From Cephalotus follicularis (Eukaryota > Streptophyta > Magnoliopsida > Oxalidales > Cephalotaceae): a DNA stretch of 64,000 nucleotides. Every line of letters begins with the position of its first letter. The stretch's first letter is position 1. The stretch lies in assembly GCA_001972305.1 (NCBI GenBank), contig BDDD01000268.1, forward strand, positions 515,719 to 579,718, in the 5' to 3' direction. Below, one piece after another: positions 37,402-49,079 of this stretch. The position numbers were made by a program, and so were the translations under genes. The notes beneath the pieces are model-generated. The model saw only the letters and a list, made by a program, of their open reading frames with translations. It was not told where the DNA came from and ran no database searches.

Positions 37402-37813
37402 TATTAACAAATTTTTACATAAAATGTTAGTATCGAACCAAGTAAAAATAAAGGTTGGGGGCTAAGTTGAGAATTTTTTGAAAATGTTGGAACTGAATCA
37501 AACAAAAATAAATGTTAGGGACTAAATAAAGACAAGCTAGGGGATTATTCTTTATTTATAATTTGAACATTGTAGTATATATTAATTGCCTAATCATCCT
37601 TGCATAATGTGAGATTTATCCATTAAGGTAATGATGAGCTCCAAGTTCAAACATACATGTGGAATGGGTTTACGGGTAGTTAGTGGTTACACACACACAC
37701 ACTACCTAGAGCAGCTAAAGGCTTAAAGGTTCAATCCTTCCTTTAAATTGTTTTTTATCTGTAGCTAGTTGCTTAAACTCTCTCGCACCTTACATGTTTG
37801 TTGAATTGCTTCA
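37402..37813. other. Upstream region of the PPR gene
   Basis: AT-rich, with a short (AC) run at about 37690-37702 and a CT-rich stretch just before the ATG. Probable promoter and leader of the PPR gene. No other gene is seen. Confidence 0.45.
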
Positions 37814-40123
37814 ATGGCTTCCATTTCATGTCTCAAATGCTATCCATATTGTCATCCTCACACTTTGAACAACCGGCGACCTTTCTCTTATAAACCCACC
37901 TCCCATTTCTCCCTCTCGTTTGCCTCCACACAACAACAGCATGAGCCACTCACCACACAATTCTCTCCCTATTCAACCAATCAACTCCCTCCAAATTTCA
38001 GCCCCACTCAGCTCCTCTACACTCTCCGTCGCCAGCACGACGAATCCTCGGCGCTTCGCTTGTTCAATTGGGCCTCCAAGCAGCCCAATTTCAAGCCCAC
38101 TTTAGCCATTTTTGAAGAAATTCTTCGCAAACTTGGCGGGGTTGGATCTTTTGAATCAATGAAACATACCTTGCAAGAGATAATACTTTCGGGATGCAAA
38201 GTACGCAGAGGTACTTTCTTGATTTTTATCGAATTTTACGCGAAATTTGAATTATATGAAGAGATTCTTAGCGTTGTTGAATTGATGGAGGTAGAATTCA
38301 GGTTAAGACCTGATACCCATTTTTTTAATTTCTTGTTGAATGCTTTTGTTGATGGAGGCAAGCTAAAGTTAGTAGAAACTGCGCATTCTGCTATGGTTAG
38401 TAGAGGAATTAAGCCAAATATTTCGACTTTTAATATATTGATCAAGGCCTTATGTAAAGCACATCAAATTAGGCCTGCAATTCTAATGATAGGGGAAATG
38501 CGGAATCATGGTCTGGTGCCCGATGAGAAAGCTTTTACAACGATAATGCAGGGGTGTATTACTGAAGGGGATATGGATGGTGCTTTAAGAATTAGAGAGC
38601 AGATGATCGAATCTGGGTGCATGTGGACTAATGTGACGGTGAATGTTTTGGTTCATGGTTTTTGCGAAGAGGCCAGGATTGAGGAAGCAATGAATTTTAT
38701 ACAAGATATGTCATATGAGGGGTTCTGTCCAGATGAATTCACTTTCAATACATTGGTGAATGGTTTGTGCAAGATAGGACATGTTAAGCATGCTTTAGAG
38801 TTTGTGGATTTAATGCTTCAGCAAGGGTTCGATCCGGATTTGTGTACTTATAATTCTTTGATATCTGGATTGTGTAAGTTGGGTGAAGTTGAAGAGGCAT
38901 TGGCGATTTTGAATCAGATGGTTTCAAGAGATTATTCGCCAAATAATGTTACGTATAGCACTCTGATCAGAACCTTGTGTAAGGAGAATCGAGTTGAGGA
39001 AGCCACTACACTTGCTCTGACTCTTGCCACCAAAGGAATTTTACCTGATGTTTGTATGTTTAACTCTCTGATACAAGGCTTGTGCTTGACACGTAATTAT
39101 GGAAATGCAGTGGAACTGTTTACGGAGATGAAGAAAAAAGGATGCCAACCTGATGAATTCTCTTACAATATGCTGATAGACAGTCTCTGTTGTAGAGGGA
39201 AATTTGATGCAGCCTTGAGCTTGCTGAAAGAAATGGAATCAAGTGGTTGTGCTTGTAATGTGATAACATATAATACTTTGATTGATGGTTTCTGCAAAAA
39301 CAGGAGGATTGAAGAAGCAGAGACTATTTTTGATCAGATGGAACATCAAGGGGTTTCAAGAAATTCGGTGACCTACAGCACTCTCATTGATGGCCTTTGT
39401 AAGAACAGGAGGGTTGATGAGGCAGCTATGCTTATGGATCAGATGATATCGGAAGGATTGAAGCCTGACAAGTTCACCTACAATTCCTTTCTTACACACT
39501 TCTGCCGCGGAGGTAATATTAAAAAGGCAGCAGATATTGTCCAAACCATGATTTCTAATGGGTGTGAACCAGACATTGTCACCTACGGGACCCTAATTGG
39601 GGGACTGTGCAGGGCAGGTAGAATTGAGGTCGCAAGTAGGCTCCTCCGCACCATTCAGATGAAAGGAATGGTTCTGACTCCACATGCTTATAACCCTGTC
39701 ATTCAAGCACTATTTAGACAAAAGAGAACAAATGAAGCCATGAGGCTTTTTAGAGAAATGATGGAGATGGATAATCCTCCAGATGCCATTACTTATAATG
39801 TTGTTTTTGGTGGGCTCTGTAATAGCGGAGGGCCAATCGGAGAAGCTGTTGATTTCGCAGTTGAGATGATGGAGAGAGGATTTCTACCACAATTCCCTTC
39901 ATTCTACATGCTGGCTGAAGGGCTTTGTTCTCTATCTATGGAGAACACCCTAATTAAGCTTGTTGATATGGTCATGGAGAAAGCGAACTTATCGGGCAGT
40001 GAAGTTTCCATGATAAGGGGTTTCGTCAAAATCCGTAAGTTTCAGGATGCACTGGGCACCCTTGATGGTATATTGGGTAGCAGAAAGCGGTTCAGTAAAA
40101 CATATGGTGAATTCAAAATTTGA
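37814..40123 (+). CDS. P-class pentatricopeptide repeat protein, MEE40-like (At3g53700 type), 769 aa
   Basis: Sequence-specific organelle RNA-binding protein of the P class. These stabilise, process or help translate single transcripts. The closest family I recognise is Arabidopsis MEE40/At3g53700, a chloroplast PPR protein needed for embryo development. Intronless, as most plant PPR genes are. Residues 1-60 are rich in Ser, Thr, Pro and basic residues with few acidic ones and look like a plastid transit peptide. From about residue 120 to 740 there is an unbroken run of about 17 tandem 35-residue repeats, with the pattern (V/D)TYNTLIDGLCK...EA...M...G..P(D/N). Two neighbouring repeats (residues about 480-550) are nearly alike (NTLIDGFCKNRR and STLIDGLCKNRR). 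No DYW or E domain is present, so RNA editing is unlikely. The copy appears intact. Confidence 0.92.
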   Translation: MASISCLKCYPYCHPHTLNNRRPFSYKPTSHFSLSFASTQQQHEPLTTQFSPYSTNQLPPNFSPTQLLYTLRRQHDESSALRLFNWASKQPNFKPTLAIFEEILRKLGGVGSFESMKHTLQEIILSGCKVRRGTFLIFIEFYAKFELYEEILSVVELMEVEFRLRPDTHFFNFLLNAFVDGGKLKLVETAHSAMVSRGIKPNISTFNILIKALCKAHQIRPAILMIGEMRNHGLVPDEKAFTTIMQGCITEGDMDGALRIREQMIESGCMWTNVTVNVLVHGFCEEARIEEAMNFIQDMSYEGFCPDEFTFNTLVNGLCKIGHVKHALEFVDLMLQQGFDPDLCTYNSLISGLCKLGEVEEALAILNQMVSRDYSPNNVTYSTLIRTLCKENRVEEATTLALTLATKGILPDVCMFNSLIQGLCLTRNYGNAVELFTEMKKKGCQPDEFSYNMLIDSLCCRGKFDAALSLLKEMESSGCACNVITYNTLIDGFCKNRRIEEAETIFDQMEHQGVSRNSVTYSTLIDGLCKNRRVDEAAMLMDQMISEGLKPDKFTYNSFLTHFCRGGNIKKAADIVQTMISNGCEPDIVTYGTLIGGLCRAGRIEVASRLLRTIQMKGMVLTPHAYNPVIQALFRQKRTNEAMRLFREMMEMDNPPDAITYNVVFGGLCNSGGPIGEAVDFAVEMMERGFLPQFPSFYMLAEGLCSLSMENTLIKLVDMVMEKANLSGSEVSMIRGFVKIRKFQDALGTLDGILGSRKRFSKTYGEFKI

Positions 40124-41139
40124 TACTATTAGTAACCAAAGTAGCAAAGAATACACAAAGCATTGTGGCTGTTCTTAGTTCTTACTACCTAGTTGGAATT
40201 TGATATTGTTTCATCATGGTATTGAAAAAAAAAACCAAATGCATTATTATCCGTGGTTTAAATTTTAAACTTAAATATAAAGGAAAAAGAAGAAAATTAC
40301 ACTACAAATTAATCACTTCTGGTATGATTAAAATTTCAATGGTTATGAAAGAGTGCTTGCTTGAGGAAGCTGATAAACGTATGTAGTCGTAGAGTTTAGC
40401 ATAAGTATTGGTAAATTGTATGTGCATGCAGGAAAGGAAATGTTAACCTACCAAACCTTGATACATTTGGATTGAATGCAGCAAAGTTTTGTTTTTGGCT
40501 AAGTTGGATTACAGGATGAATGTAATTTAGTATTACTTGTTATGTTATGAAATAGGATTGTAATGTTAAATTTAGTTATAAATTTGGATTGCAAATAGAT
40601 ACAAAAATAGTGGGCTCTTTTAGTAAGTTGGTTTTTTAGTTTACAATCTATACTCAGGGTAAGATAGATTGTAAACAGTGAAAAAATTAGGTTGCATATC
40701 AAAAGAGATCATAAATAAAAAATTTATGATCCTCAAGCAAACATCCAATGCAAACGAGTTATATTATTTTTATAGATACTAAATCTTAATTATATGTACA
40801 TAAAATTTGGTTACCTATTTGTGAAAAAAAATTTCAAATAAAATTAAAATCCATAGAATTATCTAAACAATAAAAATATAAAGAATTCATGGATTAAAAT
40901 ACAATTATATAAAACTTATATTTTATCATTATAAAACAAGTAAATTGAATTGAATTAAAAATTAAAACTGAATGACTAATATGAGAATCTGTATTACTAA
41001 ATGGGATCCAGACCATCCATTGTTCCAGGAGAATTCTTGCCGTCTTTGTTTCTAATTTCTGACGTGACTGTTTTGTCCTTTCACTCATTATTGGAGCTTT
41101 AATAAGCTTTAATAAGGACCCATCAAAAAAGAAAGAAAG
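40124..41139. other. Intergenic DNA between the PPR and UNC93-like genes
   Basis: AT-rich. It should contain the PPR 3' untranslated region and the promoter of the UNC93-like gene. No gene is seen. Confidence 0.5.
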
Positions 41140-44100
41140 ATGGACTCTGTGGATTCTCGCTACGAGGAGGCACCATTGGTTTTTGATAATTTGCAAACTC
41201 AAACCCCTAAAAGCCACGCCAGGGATGTCCATATCCTCAGCTTTGCGTTTTTGTTGGTGTTTCTTGCCTACGGAGCTGCTCAAAATTTGGAGACCACTGT
41301 CAATTCCGTGAGTTGCTGTTTTCTTTGTTCTTTTTAAATCAAAATTGAGTCATTTCTGCTTATACAGGGGTGGTATTAACTGGGTTTTCGATTTTCATGA
41401 TATTTAATGTATGGTTTTTGATATTGAGTTTATATTTACCAGGCAGAAGATCTGGGCACGATTTCACTTGGGATATTGTATCTCTCTTTCACCTTTTTTT
41501 CGTTAGTTGCTTCATTGGTGGTTCGAGCTCTGGGGTCCAAGAATGCTCTGGTTCTTGGTACTAGTGGTTATTGGTTGTTCATAGCTGCAAATTTGTTTCC
41601 ATCTTGGTAATTGCTAATTCATTTAGGCTTTATTAGAGAATGGTGTATGACATTATAAGATTGGATACAGTTCATATCTTCATGATCACTTCGTATTTTC
41701 ATCAAATTATTGTAAATGATTTAGGATTAATCCTTTTTTGTTTTGAATTCATACTCTGATATTATTGATATTTTCTCTTATAATATAAGATGGTGTTAAT
41801 TTTACCCTTCAATTACTATTACTACTACTATAGAACCTATGAGGGTATATCTGTTACTCAGTATTGAAGTTGTGGCATTGACTTTTTATTGTTGTGGGTT
41901 TAACACTCCTAAAATGAAGGTTTGAATTCAAGCGTTGTGATTGCCGATGTTAGATGCTTGAATGATGTGAATAATAACATTTCGTTTTGATTGAAATTTT
42001 GCAAACTGCTTCTGCTTTCACTTTACAATGTATTCCCTAGGTATACGATGATTCCGGCTTCTTTGTACATGGGATTTTCTGCTTCAATAATATGGGTTGG
42101 GCAGGTAAAAGTTGCATGTTTCAGATTTTTTTTAACTCTTTATAATCGCTCTCTTAAATGCTACTTGCTTTTAGAGCTATGATATCTTTCCTTACCTCAT
42201 TATGGCTCATCAGGGGACATATCTCACTTCCACTGCCCGCAATCATGCAAGATATAACAAATTACATGAAGGAACAGTGATTGGCCACTTCAATGGAGAA
42301 TTTTGGGGATTGTTTGCCAGCCACCAGGTGCAGTAGTCTTTTTTTTTTCGTGAATAATTTAATTAATGCTTCTTAAAATAGAATTTCCTTAGTTATGAAT
42401 ACGTTTATTTTTTCAATTTTATTTTTTACAGCTAATTGGGAATCTTATCTCCCTCGCCTTGCTGAGAGATGGAACTGTATGTGCTCCCTTTTAGTTGAGC
42501 TTTGGCTCGTATATTCTATTGCTCTGGGTTTACTTTTATTAGATCTCTTCTATTTGGATAAGTAATAACTGAGGCTTCCATGTGATTGCCCATCTTGGTG
42601 TGTGATTATTTCGTTGGAAAGCTACTTCTGATTTGTTTCTTCATGTTGCTGCAGCAGGGAAGTACCAGTGGCACAACTGTACTGTTCATTGTTTTCCTTT
42701 GTATTATGACATTAGGTATTATACTTATGTGCTTCTTAAGTAAAAGGGATGGTGAGGGAGAGAAGAAAACACCGGATTCTTCTGTCAGTTGCTATTCATC
42801 CGTGATATCTCTGGCAAAGTCAGTCATCACTCCTTTGTTTGACAAACAGATGCTGTTGATCATTCCCCTTATAGCATATTCAGGGTTGCAACAAGCATTT
42901 GTATGGTAATACTCAATTGACTGTAAACGCACACTTCATTTGTGCGATCATTCTCCTTATAGCCATTACAGTAACTATTTCTCAGGGCTGAATTCACCAA
43001 GGATATTGTAAAGCCAGCCCTAGGTGAATCTGGTGTGGGTGGTGCAATGGCTGTGTATGGAGCTTTTGATGCATTAGTAAGTATGTAAGACATATTTCTC
43101 TTCTCCCTTGTCCTTTATGTTATAAGGGTAAAGCTGCAGGTATTTGGATAATCAAACTTTCAACATAAGCAACAAACTTCTTCCTCACATTAATTATGAG
43201 TTTAGAATTTAACATTTATCAGCTTTATTATATGTATCTGTTTATTTTGAGTGGAGGAACATGTCTAAGAGTATATGCCTTGAGGCATCTCTGTCACCTC
43301 TCTTTAACTATGCTGTTAGTATCCTTGTTGTGACAACATAGATTTAAGCTGCGTCCCATTCGTATCATTTCATCGGTAAAACAATTGTTTGAACTTTTGT
43401 CAGTGCTCATTGGGTGCTGGCCGACTTACCTCTGGTCTCTCGTCAATCACTTTCATTGTTTCTGGTGGAGCTATTGCCCAGGCTGTTATATTTCTCTGGA
43501 TTCTGCTCAAATACAGGTTGGTGCTGTGGTAAAGTTCATACAGCCTGAAGTTTTTATTATTGTCGTCAATTTAGAGCTATTATTATCTTCTCAACTCCTT
43601 TCCCTGTCATTGTGCAGCTTAACCAGCGGTGTTCTTGGTGTTGTATATCCACTTCTCATGGCAGCCATACTGGGCATTGGTGATGGAGTATTTAATACAC
43701 AGCTCAATGCTTTGGTTGGGATACTTTTCAAGCGTGATACGGTATTTAGCTAAACCTACTTTCCTGAGACTACTAAGAATTTCACAAAATGTGAAATTTT
43801 ATACATGTATGGCTTCATTATCTGTAATTTTGTCTGTCAACAGCCTTGTAACAGAGGTATCATCCTTGAGAGGAGGTAAGACCGTAAGGGGCTTTGAGGC
43901 TTGGGGTTTGAATCTAGACAGGAAAGGGTTGGGTTGTAGTGCGGTCTATATTTAGGATTCTGCGATCTGGAAAGGGGACAGAAACTTATAATTTGTACTA
44001 GTTGGCTTGCAATGAGAAACAGTAGAGCTTTGTTACTTCCAGTGTTTTCTTCTGGCGCCACTTTTTTGTTTGCCACCTGTTTAAGCCGTTGTACTTTGAA

Positions 44101-44318
44101 TCCTAAACATCAGTAAATGTTGCTTTTGGTTACAGGAAGGAGCATTTGCACAGCTCAAGGTGTGGCAGAGTGCTTCCATTTCAGTCGTATTCTTTGTAAG
44201 CCCATACATCTCATTGCATGCAATGCTGATAATTATGCTCGCTACCATCTGCCTCTCGATGGCTGGGTTTCTGTTCCTAACTCTTCAGGTAGAGGAAACA
44301 TTCTCGCCCAGATTGTGA
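41140..44318 (+). CDS. UNC93-like membrane protein (UNC93-like 3 type, MFS fold), 438 aa
   Basis: Multi-span membrane protein of the UNC-93/Ion_trans-regulator branch of the major facilitator superfamily. Animal UNC-93 modulates a K+ channel; plant members are poorly known, and the transported or regulated partner cannot be told. Exons: 41140-41307, 41443-41606, 42041-42104, 42214-42327, 42432-42476, 42655-42905, 42986-43076, 43404-43516, 43618-43741, 44136-44318. They sum to 1317 bases with consistent phases and one stop. It begins MDSVDSRYEEAPLVFDN. TM1 is at about residues 29-47 (VHILSFAFLLVFLAYGAAQ) and ETTVNS follows. Also seen are GTISLGILYLSFTFFSL, SLYMGFSASIIWVGQGTYLT, NGEFWG, the loop SKRDGEGEKKTPDSS, and LNALVGILFKRDTEGAF. 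The end (LTLQVEETFSPRL) matches the plant family tail. About 11-12 hydrophobic spans. Length is close to the family norm. Confidence 0.88.
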
Positions 44319-44500
44319 TTATTAGTGAGTTAACGTGGACAGAGTGTTGCTTCAAGACTAGGATATATTCATGGTATACATTGATATGCAATGTTGTAGC
44401 TGCCTCTAAAATCCACCATTCATAAAGATGCTACCTGATATGTTGATTTGTGGGTGTCACATAGCTTAAGTGGTAAAGGCATTGGTAGTAGAACACTAGT
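44319..44500 (+). other. Probable 3' untranslated region of the UNC93-like gene
   Basis: Follows the TGA at 44316-44318. No further coding signal. Confidence 0.4.
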
Positions 44501-44508
44501 CTGTTTGT

Positions 44509-45797
44509 GAGTTTTTAAGTGAAAAGAAAACAAAGGAGAATATAAATGATTAGAGACAGAAAAAAAGAGAAAAGATAAGTATTTTCTTTAATTCTGTTTG
44601 GATATTTAGGAGAGAAAAGAAAAGAATTTGGATAGCTTACGTTTGGTTAGATGATAAGAAAAGAAAAGAAAACATTTAGAATAAAATTATCATTATATCC
44701 ATATAACATTACTAGGTTTTATAATGAAAGAGGACAATTGAAGAAATAAGTGCTTAAAGTAAGGATAATTTAGGAAACTAAAATTATAAAATCATTTTCT
44801 CTCCAAATCCTTAAAAAATTGGAATGATCATTTGTGGTGGAAAATCTTTAAAATTTTCTCCTCTTTTTTCTCCTTTTCTTATTCTCTCTCTCCATCCCAA
44901 CAACGTCAACACATATTTTATTTTTCTTATCTCCTTTTTTTTCTCTCTAATTTCTTCAATCCATACCCTAAGGCTTTATTTAAAAGTTTTTAAGTGAAGA
45001 GAAAAGAAATGAGAGTATTAGTAATTAAAGAAAAGAAAAAGAAAAGTATAGAATAGATAGTTGTTTTATTAAATCTTGTTTGGATGGTTAAGAGAGAAGA
45101 AGAGAATAGATAGTTGTTTATGTTTGTTTAGATAAAAAGAAAAGAAAGGAAAACAAAACAAAACAAAACATTAGACTAAAATTTACTTTTTTATCCTTTA
45201 AAAGAAAATAGTGTTGATAATTATAGCATCAATAACGATAATAACATTTTTCATGCTCATTCATCTGTCTAGCTAAAATCATTTTCCACACTGATTATAA
45301 CATAAAAAACCTTCAACTTCTTGTTCTAGCCCTAGAGGTATCATAAAAAGTGAAGGGCTAACATCACATTAATCTCAAATAGATGAGTGGACATAATTGT
45401 TGATGCAGATAACAAATCCATGAGGAGAGAGATGATCTCTTTTATTAATTAAATTTATTTTTGATTTTGAGTCACTAAGGAGATAACTATGTGATAGTCA
45501 TTTTAAGATACAGAGATAGGTTTTATTATGAATAAGGGTAATTTAAGAATATTCTATTTCACATTATGATAGTTTTGAAAATGTAATTTTTTTTAATTCC
45601 AATTTTTACTTATCCCTCCAAATCATCCCAAAAGTGTGATGATAACATTTCTAAAAAAAAAAAATTAAATTTGACTTCTCATTTGTCTTTGATTCTTTTC
45701 TTTTTCCTCTAAATTGATTGTATCCAAAAAAAAATTCTAGAAATTTCATTTTACTTTAATTTTCTTCTCCTTTCAAATCTCTCAAAACAAACAAAGC
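44509..45797. repeat. Two adjacent related miniature-element relics
   Basis: The left unit (about 44509-44970) and right unit (about 44970-45797) both open with GTTTTTAAGTGAAxAGAAAA and continue with purine-rich AGAAAAG tracts and TTTGGAT. The right unit has imperfect inverted ends (TAAGGCTTTATTTAAAAG on the left; the reverse of ACAAACAAAGCGTAA on the right). Noncoding. Boundaries are approximate and no target duplication was confirmed. Confidence 0.4.
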
Positions 45798-45799
45798 GT

Positions 45800-46570
45800 A
45801 AGTTCTGAGTTTGGTTATTAACGAGAGTGTCGGATTTCACCTTATATTTGGTAGATTTTGAGAAGGGGAGGGTTACGCCTTATTGCATAAAACCCATATA
45901 AAAAAATGTTGATTTGCCTGAAAACAAAATTCATTGTTTCTAATATATCGATCTTATGGATCTCATCTTGGCCATCGGCCATCTGTTAGTTGAGAGGTTT
46001 TGTTATCAAATATTAATCTTCTATTTTTGGTCACCAAGGTTGCCAATAATTCTTAGCATATTTCTATCATAGTGTAACTCACAACTCTTCACCACCAGAG
46101 AGAAAAATGCAGGCTAATGAAATGCAGTGCAGGCTGAGCAGCAATGGCATTTGCGCTTGCAGTATTGGCATATTGAGCTTGGATTAAATTGAACCTTCGG
46201 CTATTCGGCCTGTGGTAGAAACTTAGTTACTTAGACCAGGGCGTTATTTGTTTTGATTACGAGGATAAAGGGCTCGAAGCTCAGAACTCCCGCATAGTAG
46301 TGTGGGAGCCACTCAAGCTAAAGCTGGCCGGTGACCGGTGCATTATGTGCCAGTGCTATGAATTGGAAAAATTAAACGAAAAAAATAATAATAAGAAAAT
46401 AAGACCCAGTTATGAAAGCAGAAAAAAAAAAAAGGCTTGAGAGTTTAGATTTTTAATTAGCGGACTGAAGATATTTGTACGGTGAACTCACATGCTTTTA
46501 ATATAATTTAGAATAAAAGAGGTAAATCAAATAAATCAAAGTAAAACTGTTATGAATATTACCCTCGCAG
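45800..46570. other. Intergenic DNA, no gene seen
   Basis: Less AT-rich around 46080-46370, but no family similarity in any frame. Confidence 0.45.
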
Positions 46571-46575
46571 ATATT

Positions 46576-47732
46576 ATGGTAAATTATATAAAAACATTTG
46601 AGTTTTATCTCCGTTGACAGTTTAGTACTTGAAGATTCAAAACTGAAATTTTGACAGTTATGATGCTGTTTGGTAGACAGTTAGACACCTGTCGTTAATC
46701 TGTTCTTAGTTGATCCGTTAGTTTTAGGATAAATTACACAAAAATACTTGTGTTTTATCTCCGTTGACACTTTAGCACCTGAAGATTACAAAATAACAAA
46801 GTCACACCTCATTATTAATGTTGTTAATGGAAATTACAAAATACAATACTACCCTTATATTAAAAAATATGCACTTAGTATATTAAAAAATCTCAGTTCC
46901 CTCTCCATGCTCTCCGAACACGCATAGTCATTTTCACCAGTTCTACTCACACCTCCACATGAACCCAACTCCATCAAAACAACCCTTCACCTCTACAAAA
47001 TGCTCAATCAAACACAACCTCTAAACCTATAACCAAAGCCTTATACAGTGCCTAAATTACTGACAAGTAGCCACTGTGAAACAAAAACCACTGTTCAAAA
47101 CAAAAACCCACAATCGAACCACAACCTTAAAACACCCTGCAAAACCAAAACCCACAAAGTATATCCCCATAAAAAACTTTCACTACCATAAAAAACAACC
47201 TCCAACCAATCACCCAAGCGTATACTATTCACAAGCAACCACGCACTCACCTTACCACACCGACCATCGCACGACACACCTCCATCACCGCCCTTCCTCT
47301 ATCAAGACCTGAGAGTTTTGAACGCAAATCTAGTATGGATCCCATTGTTGGTGTGGTTTGGTGAGAGAGGGAGAGCATGAAGAGGGAACTGAGATTTTTT
47401 AATACAGATTTTTTAATATAAAGGTAGTATTATATTTTGTAATTTTCGTCAACAACATTAATAATGAGGTGTGACTTTGTCATTTTGTAATATTCATGTG
47501 CTAAAGTGTCAACCGAGATAAAATTCAGGTGTTTTTGTGTAATTTACCCAATGTTATTAATATAATGCTGACATGGCGGTGTAAAACTAAAGGATCAACT
47601 AATAGCAGATTAACGACATGTATCTAACTGTCTACCAAATAGTATTATAAGTGTCAAAGTTTCTGTTTTGAATCTTCAGTTGCTAAAGTATCAACGAAAA
47701 TAAAATTCAGGTGTTTTTGTGTAATTTACCAT
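46576..47732. mobile_element. Nested long inverted-repeat element (MULE-like MITE inside a relative)
   Basis: Outer ends are ATGGTAAATTA and its exact reverse at 47722-47732. Outer arms are 46576-46726 and 47550-47732. Inside lies 46727-47549, with its own closely matching arms (46727-46917 and 47368-47549) that open with the same terminal sequence (GATAAATTACACAAAAA...TTTTATCTCCGTTGACA). The central spacer of about 450 bases is C/A-rich. The layout reads as one family member inserted in another, or as a serial duplication. No transposase frame was seen. The class is inferred from the long arms. Confidence 0.7.
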
Positions 47733-48471
47733 AATTATTATTTATATAATTCCTTATCTCGATCCCATCTCACTCATCCATCTTTATCAAGAATCTTTGA
47801 CAGACCTCGCATTTCGAAGCCCCATATCCTGTCATATTTAATCTATTTGTCAAAAAAAAAAAAATTGTACTCTATAATTATATATTATTCAGAAGAATAA
47901 CCTTAATTATATAATTTATCATAATACTAAATTTTTTATTGTAAAGAATTTAAAAAAAAAGATAATTAAAAACAAATCATTTGTTAAATTACATAACTAA
48001 GCATAAAAATAAACAAAATAATTTATGATTGTTTTTAACGAATCTTAATATTTTAAAATATCAGATAATTTTTTGAATGTCAATAATATCAAATATATTA
48101 TTTTCGGATAAAACAATCGTTCATCAATTCATCTAATGTATTGATGTAAACAAATTTTTGCTATACTAAATGCATTAAAAACCTTTTCAACAGTAATAAT
48201 CGCAATTAGGAGAGAGCAGGGAAGAAACTAAGAGAGATAAGCAACACTTGAATTGAGAATAACTCTTGATTTTATTTCTTTAATTTGTGTCCGTAACAAT
48301 GTCACTTAGCTTTATCTTGTGGATCTTCGGATTTGTGTTAGTACAATGTTTTAGATACTTTTGTAACTTAATTTTAGTTCTAACATGCTAGTAAAAAATA
48401 CAAAGTACTAAAGTTCAATGTGTTACAACCTCGTAACTCTCACAATCACATGCCAGTGACTTAAAATTCTT
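47733..48471. other. AT-rich intergenic DNA, no gene seen
   Basis: Nothing identifiable in either strand. Confidence 0.5.
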
Positions 48472-48479
48472 ATAAAATC

Positions 48480-48835
48480 TAGACCTGGTAAAATTTACCC
48501 ATACCCGTGGGTACCCGTGGGTACCCGTGGGTACCCGCAATTTTTATGGGTAAGGGGTGATGGTTTTCCTACCCATTAAGAAACGGGTATTTTTTACCCG
48601 TTACCCAACGGGTACACCCGTTGTCACCCGTACCCGCGGGTACCCACGGGTACATAAAATTTTATCTCACATTGTAAAATGTATTAAAACTCGCAGGTAC
48701 CCGTAATTTTTACGGGTAATGGGTATTGGTTTTTGTACCCGTTAAGAAACGGGTAATTATTACCCGTTACCCAACGGGTGAACCCATTCTCACCCGTACC
48801 CACGGGTACCCACGGGTACCCGTTTGCCAGGTCTA
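48480..48835. mobile_element. Non-autonomous hAT-like MITE, 356 bp, built of GGGTACCC repeats
   Basis: Inverted ends TAGACCTGGTAAA and TTTGCCAGGTCTA are flanked by the exact 8-bp duplication ATAAAATC (48472-48479 and 48836-48843). Much of both halves consists of copies of (C)GGGTACCC(G) and ACGGGTA. The two halves largely fold back on each other and also repeat in direct order (TACCCGTTACCCAACGGGT occurs twice). Noncoding. Confidence 0.85.
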
Positions 48836-48843
48836 ATAAAATC

Positions 48844-49075
48844 TAATTTTGGACGATTGATTCACACTAGTAACTAACATGCTCAATAAATTATCGTTGA
48901 CTTTGATAACTTTTCACGTGTCAACGTCTGATATAAACAGCTATTACTATTTGATATTCTAGTATACAAGTTTGTAAATCGTAACCGATATTAGAAAAAT
49001 TTATGTATCAGTAAGGTATTGATACGTGTTATATAGAATTAAGAGTTTTTACAGTGAAATCACTCAGAATCGTGA
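48844..49075. other. AT-rich intergenic DNA
   Basis: No gene or element recognised. Confidence 0.4.
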
Positions 49076-49079
49076 AAGA

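Noticed and set aside
47076-47312. Frame of 78 residues within the inverted-repeat spacer
   Set aside because: Low-complexity Lys/Thr/His/Pro translation of C/A-rich spacer DNA, with no family likeness.
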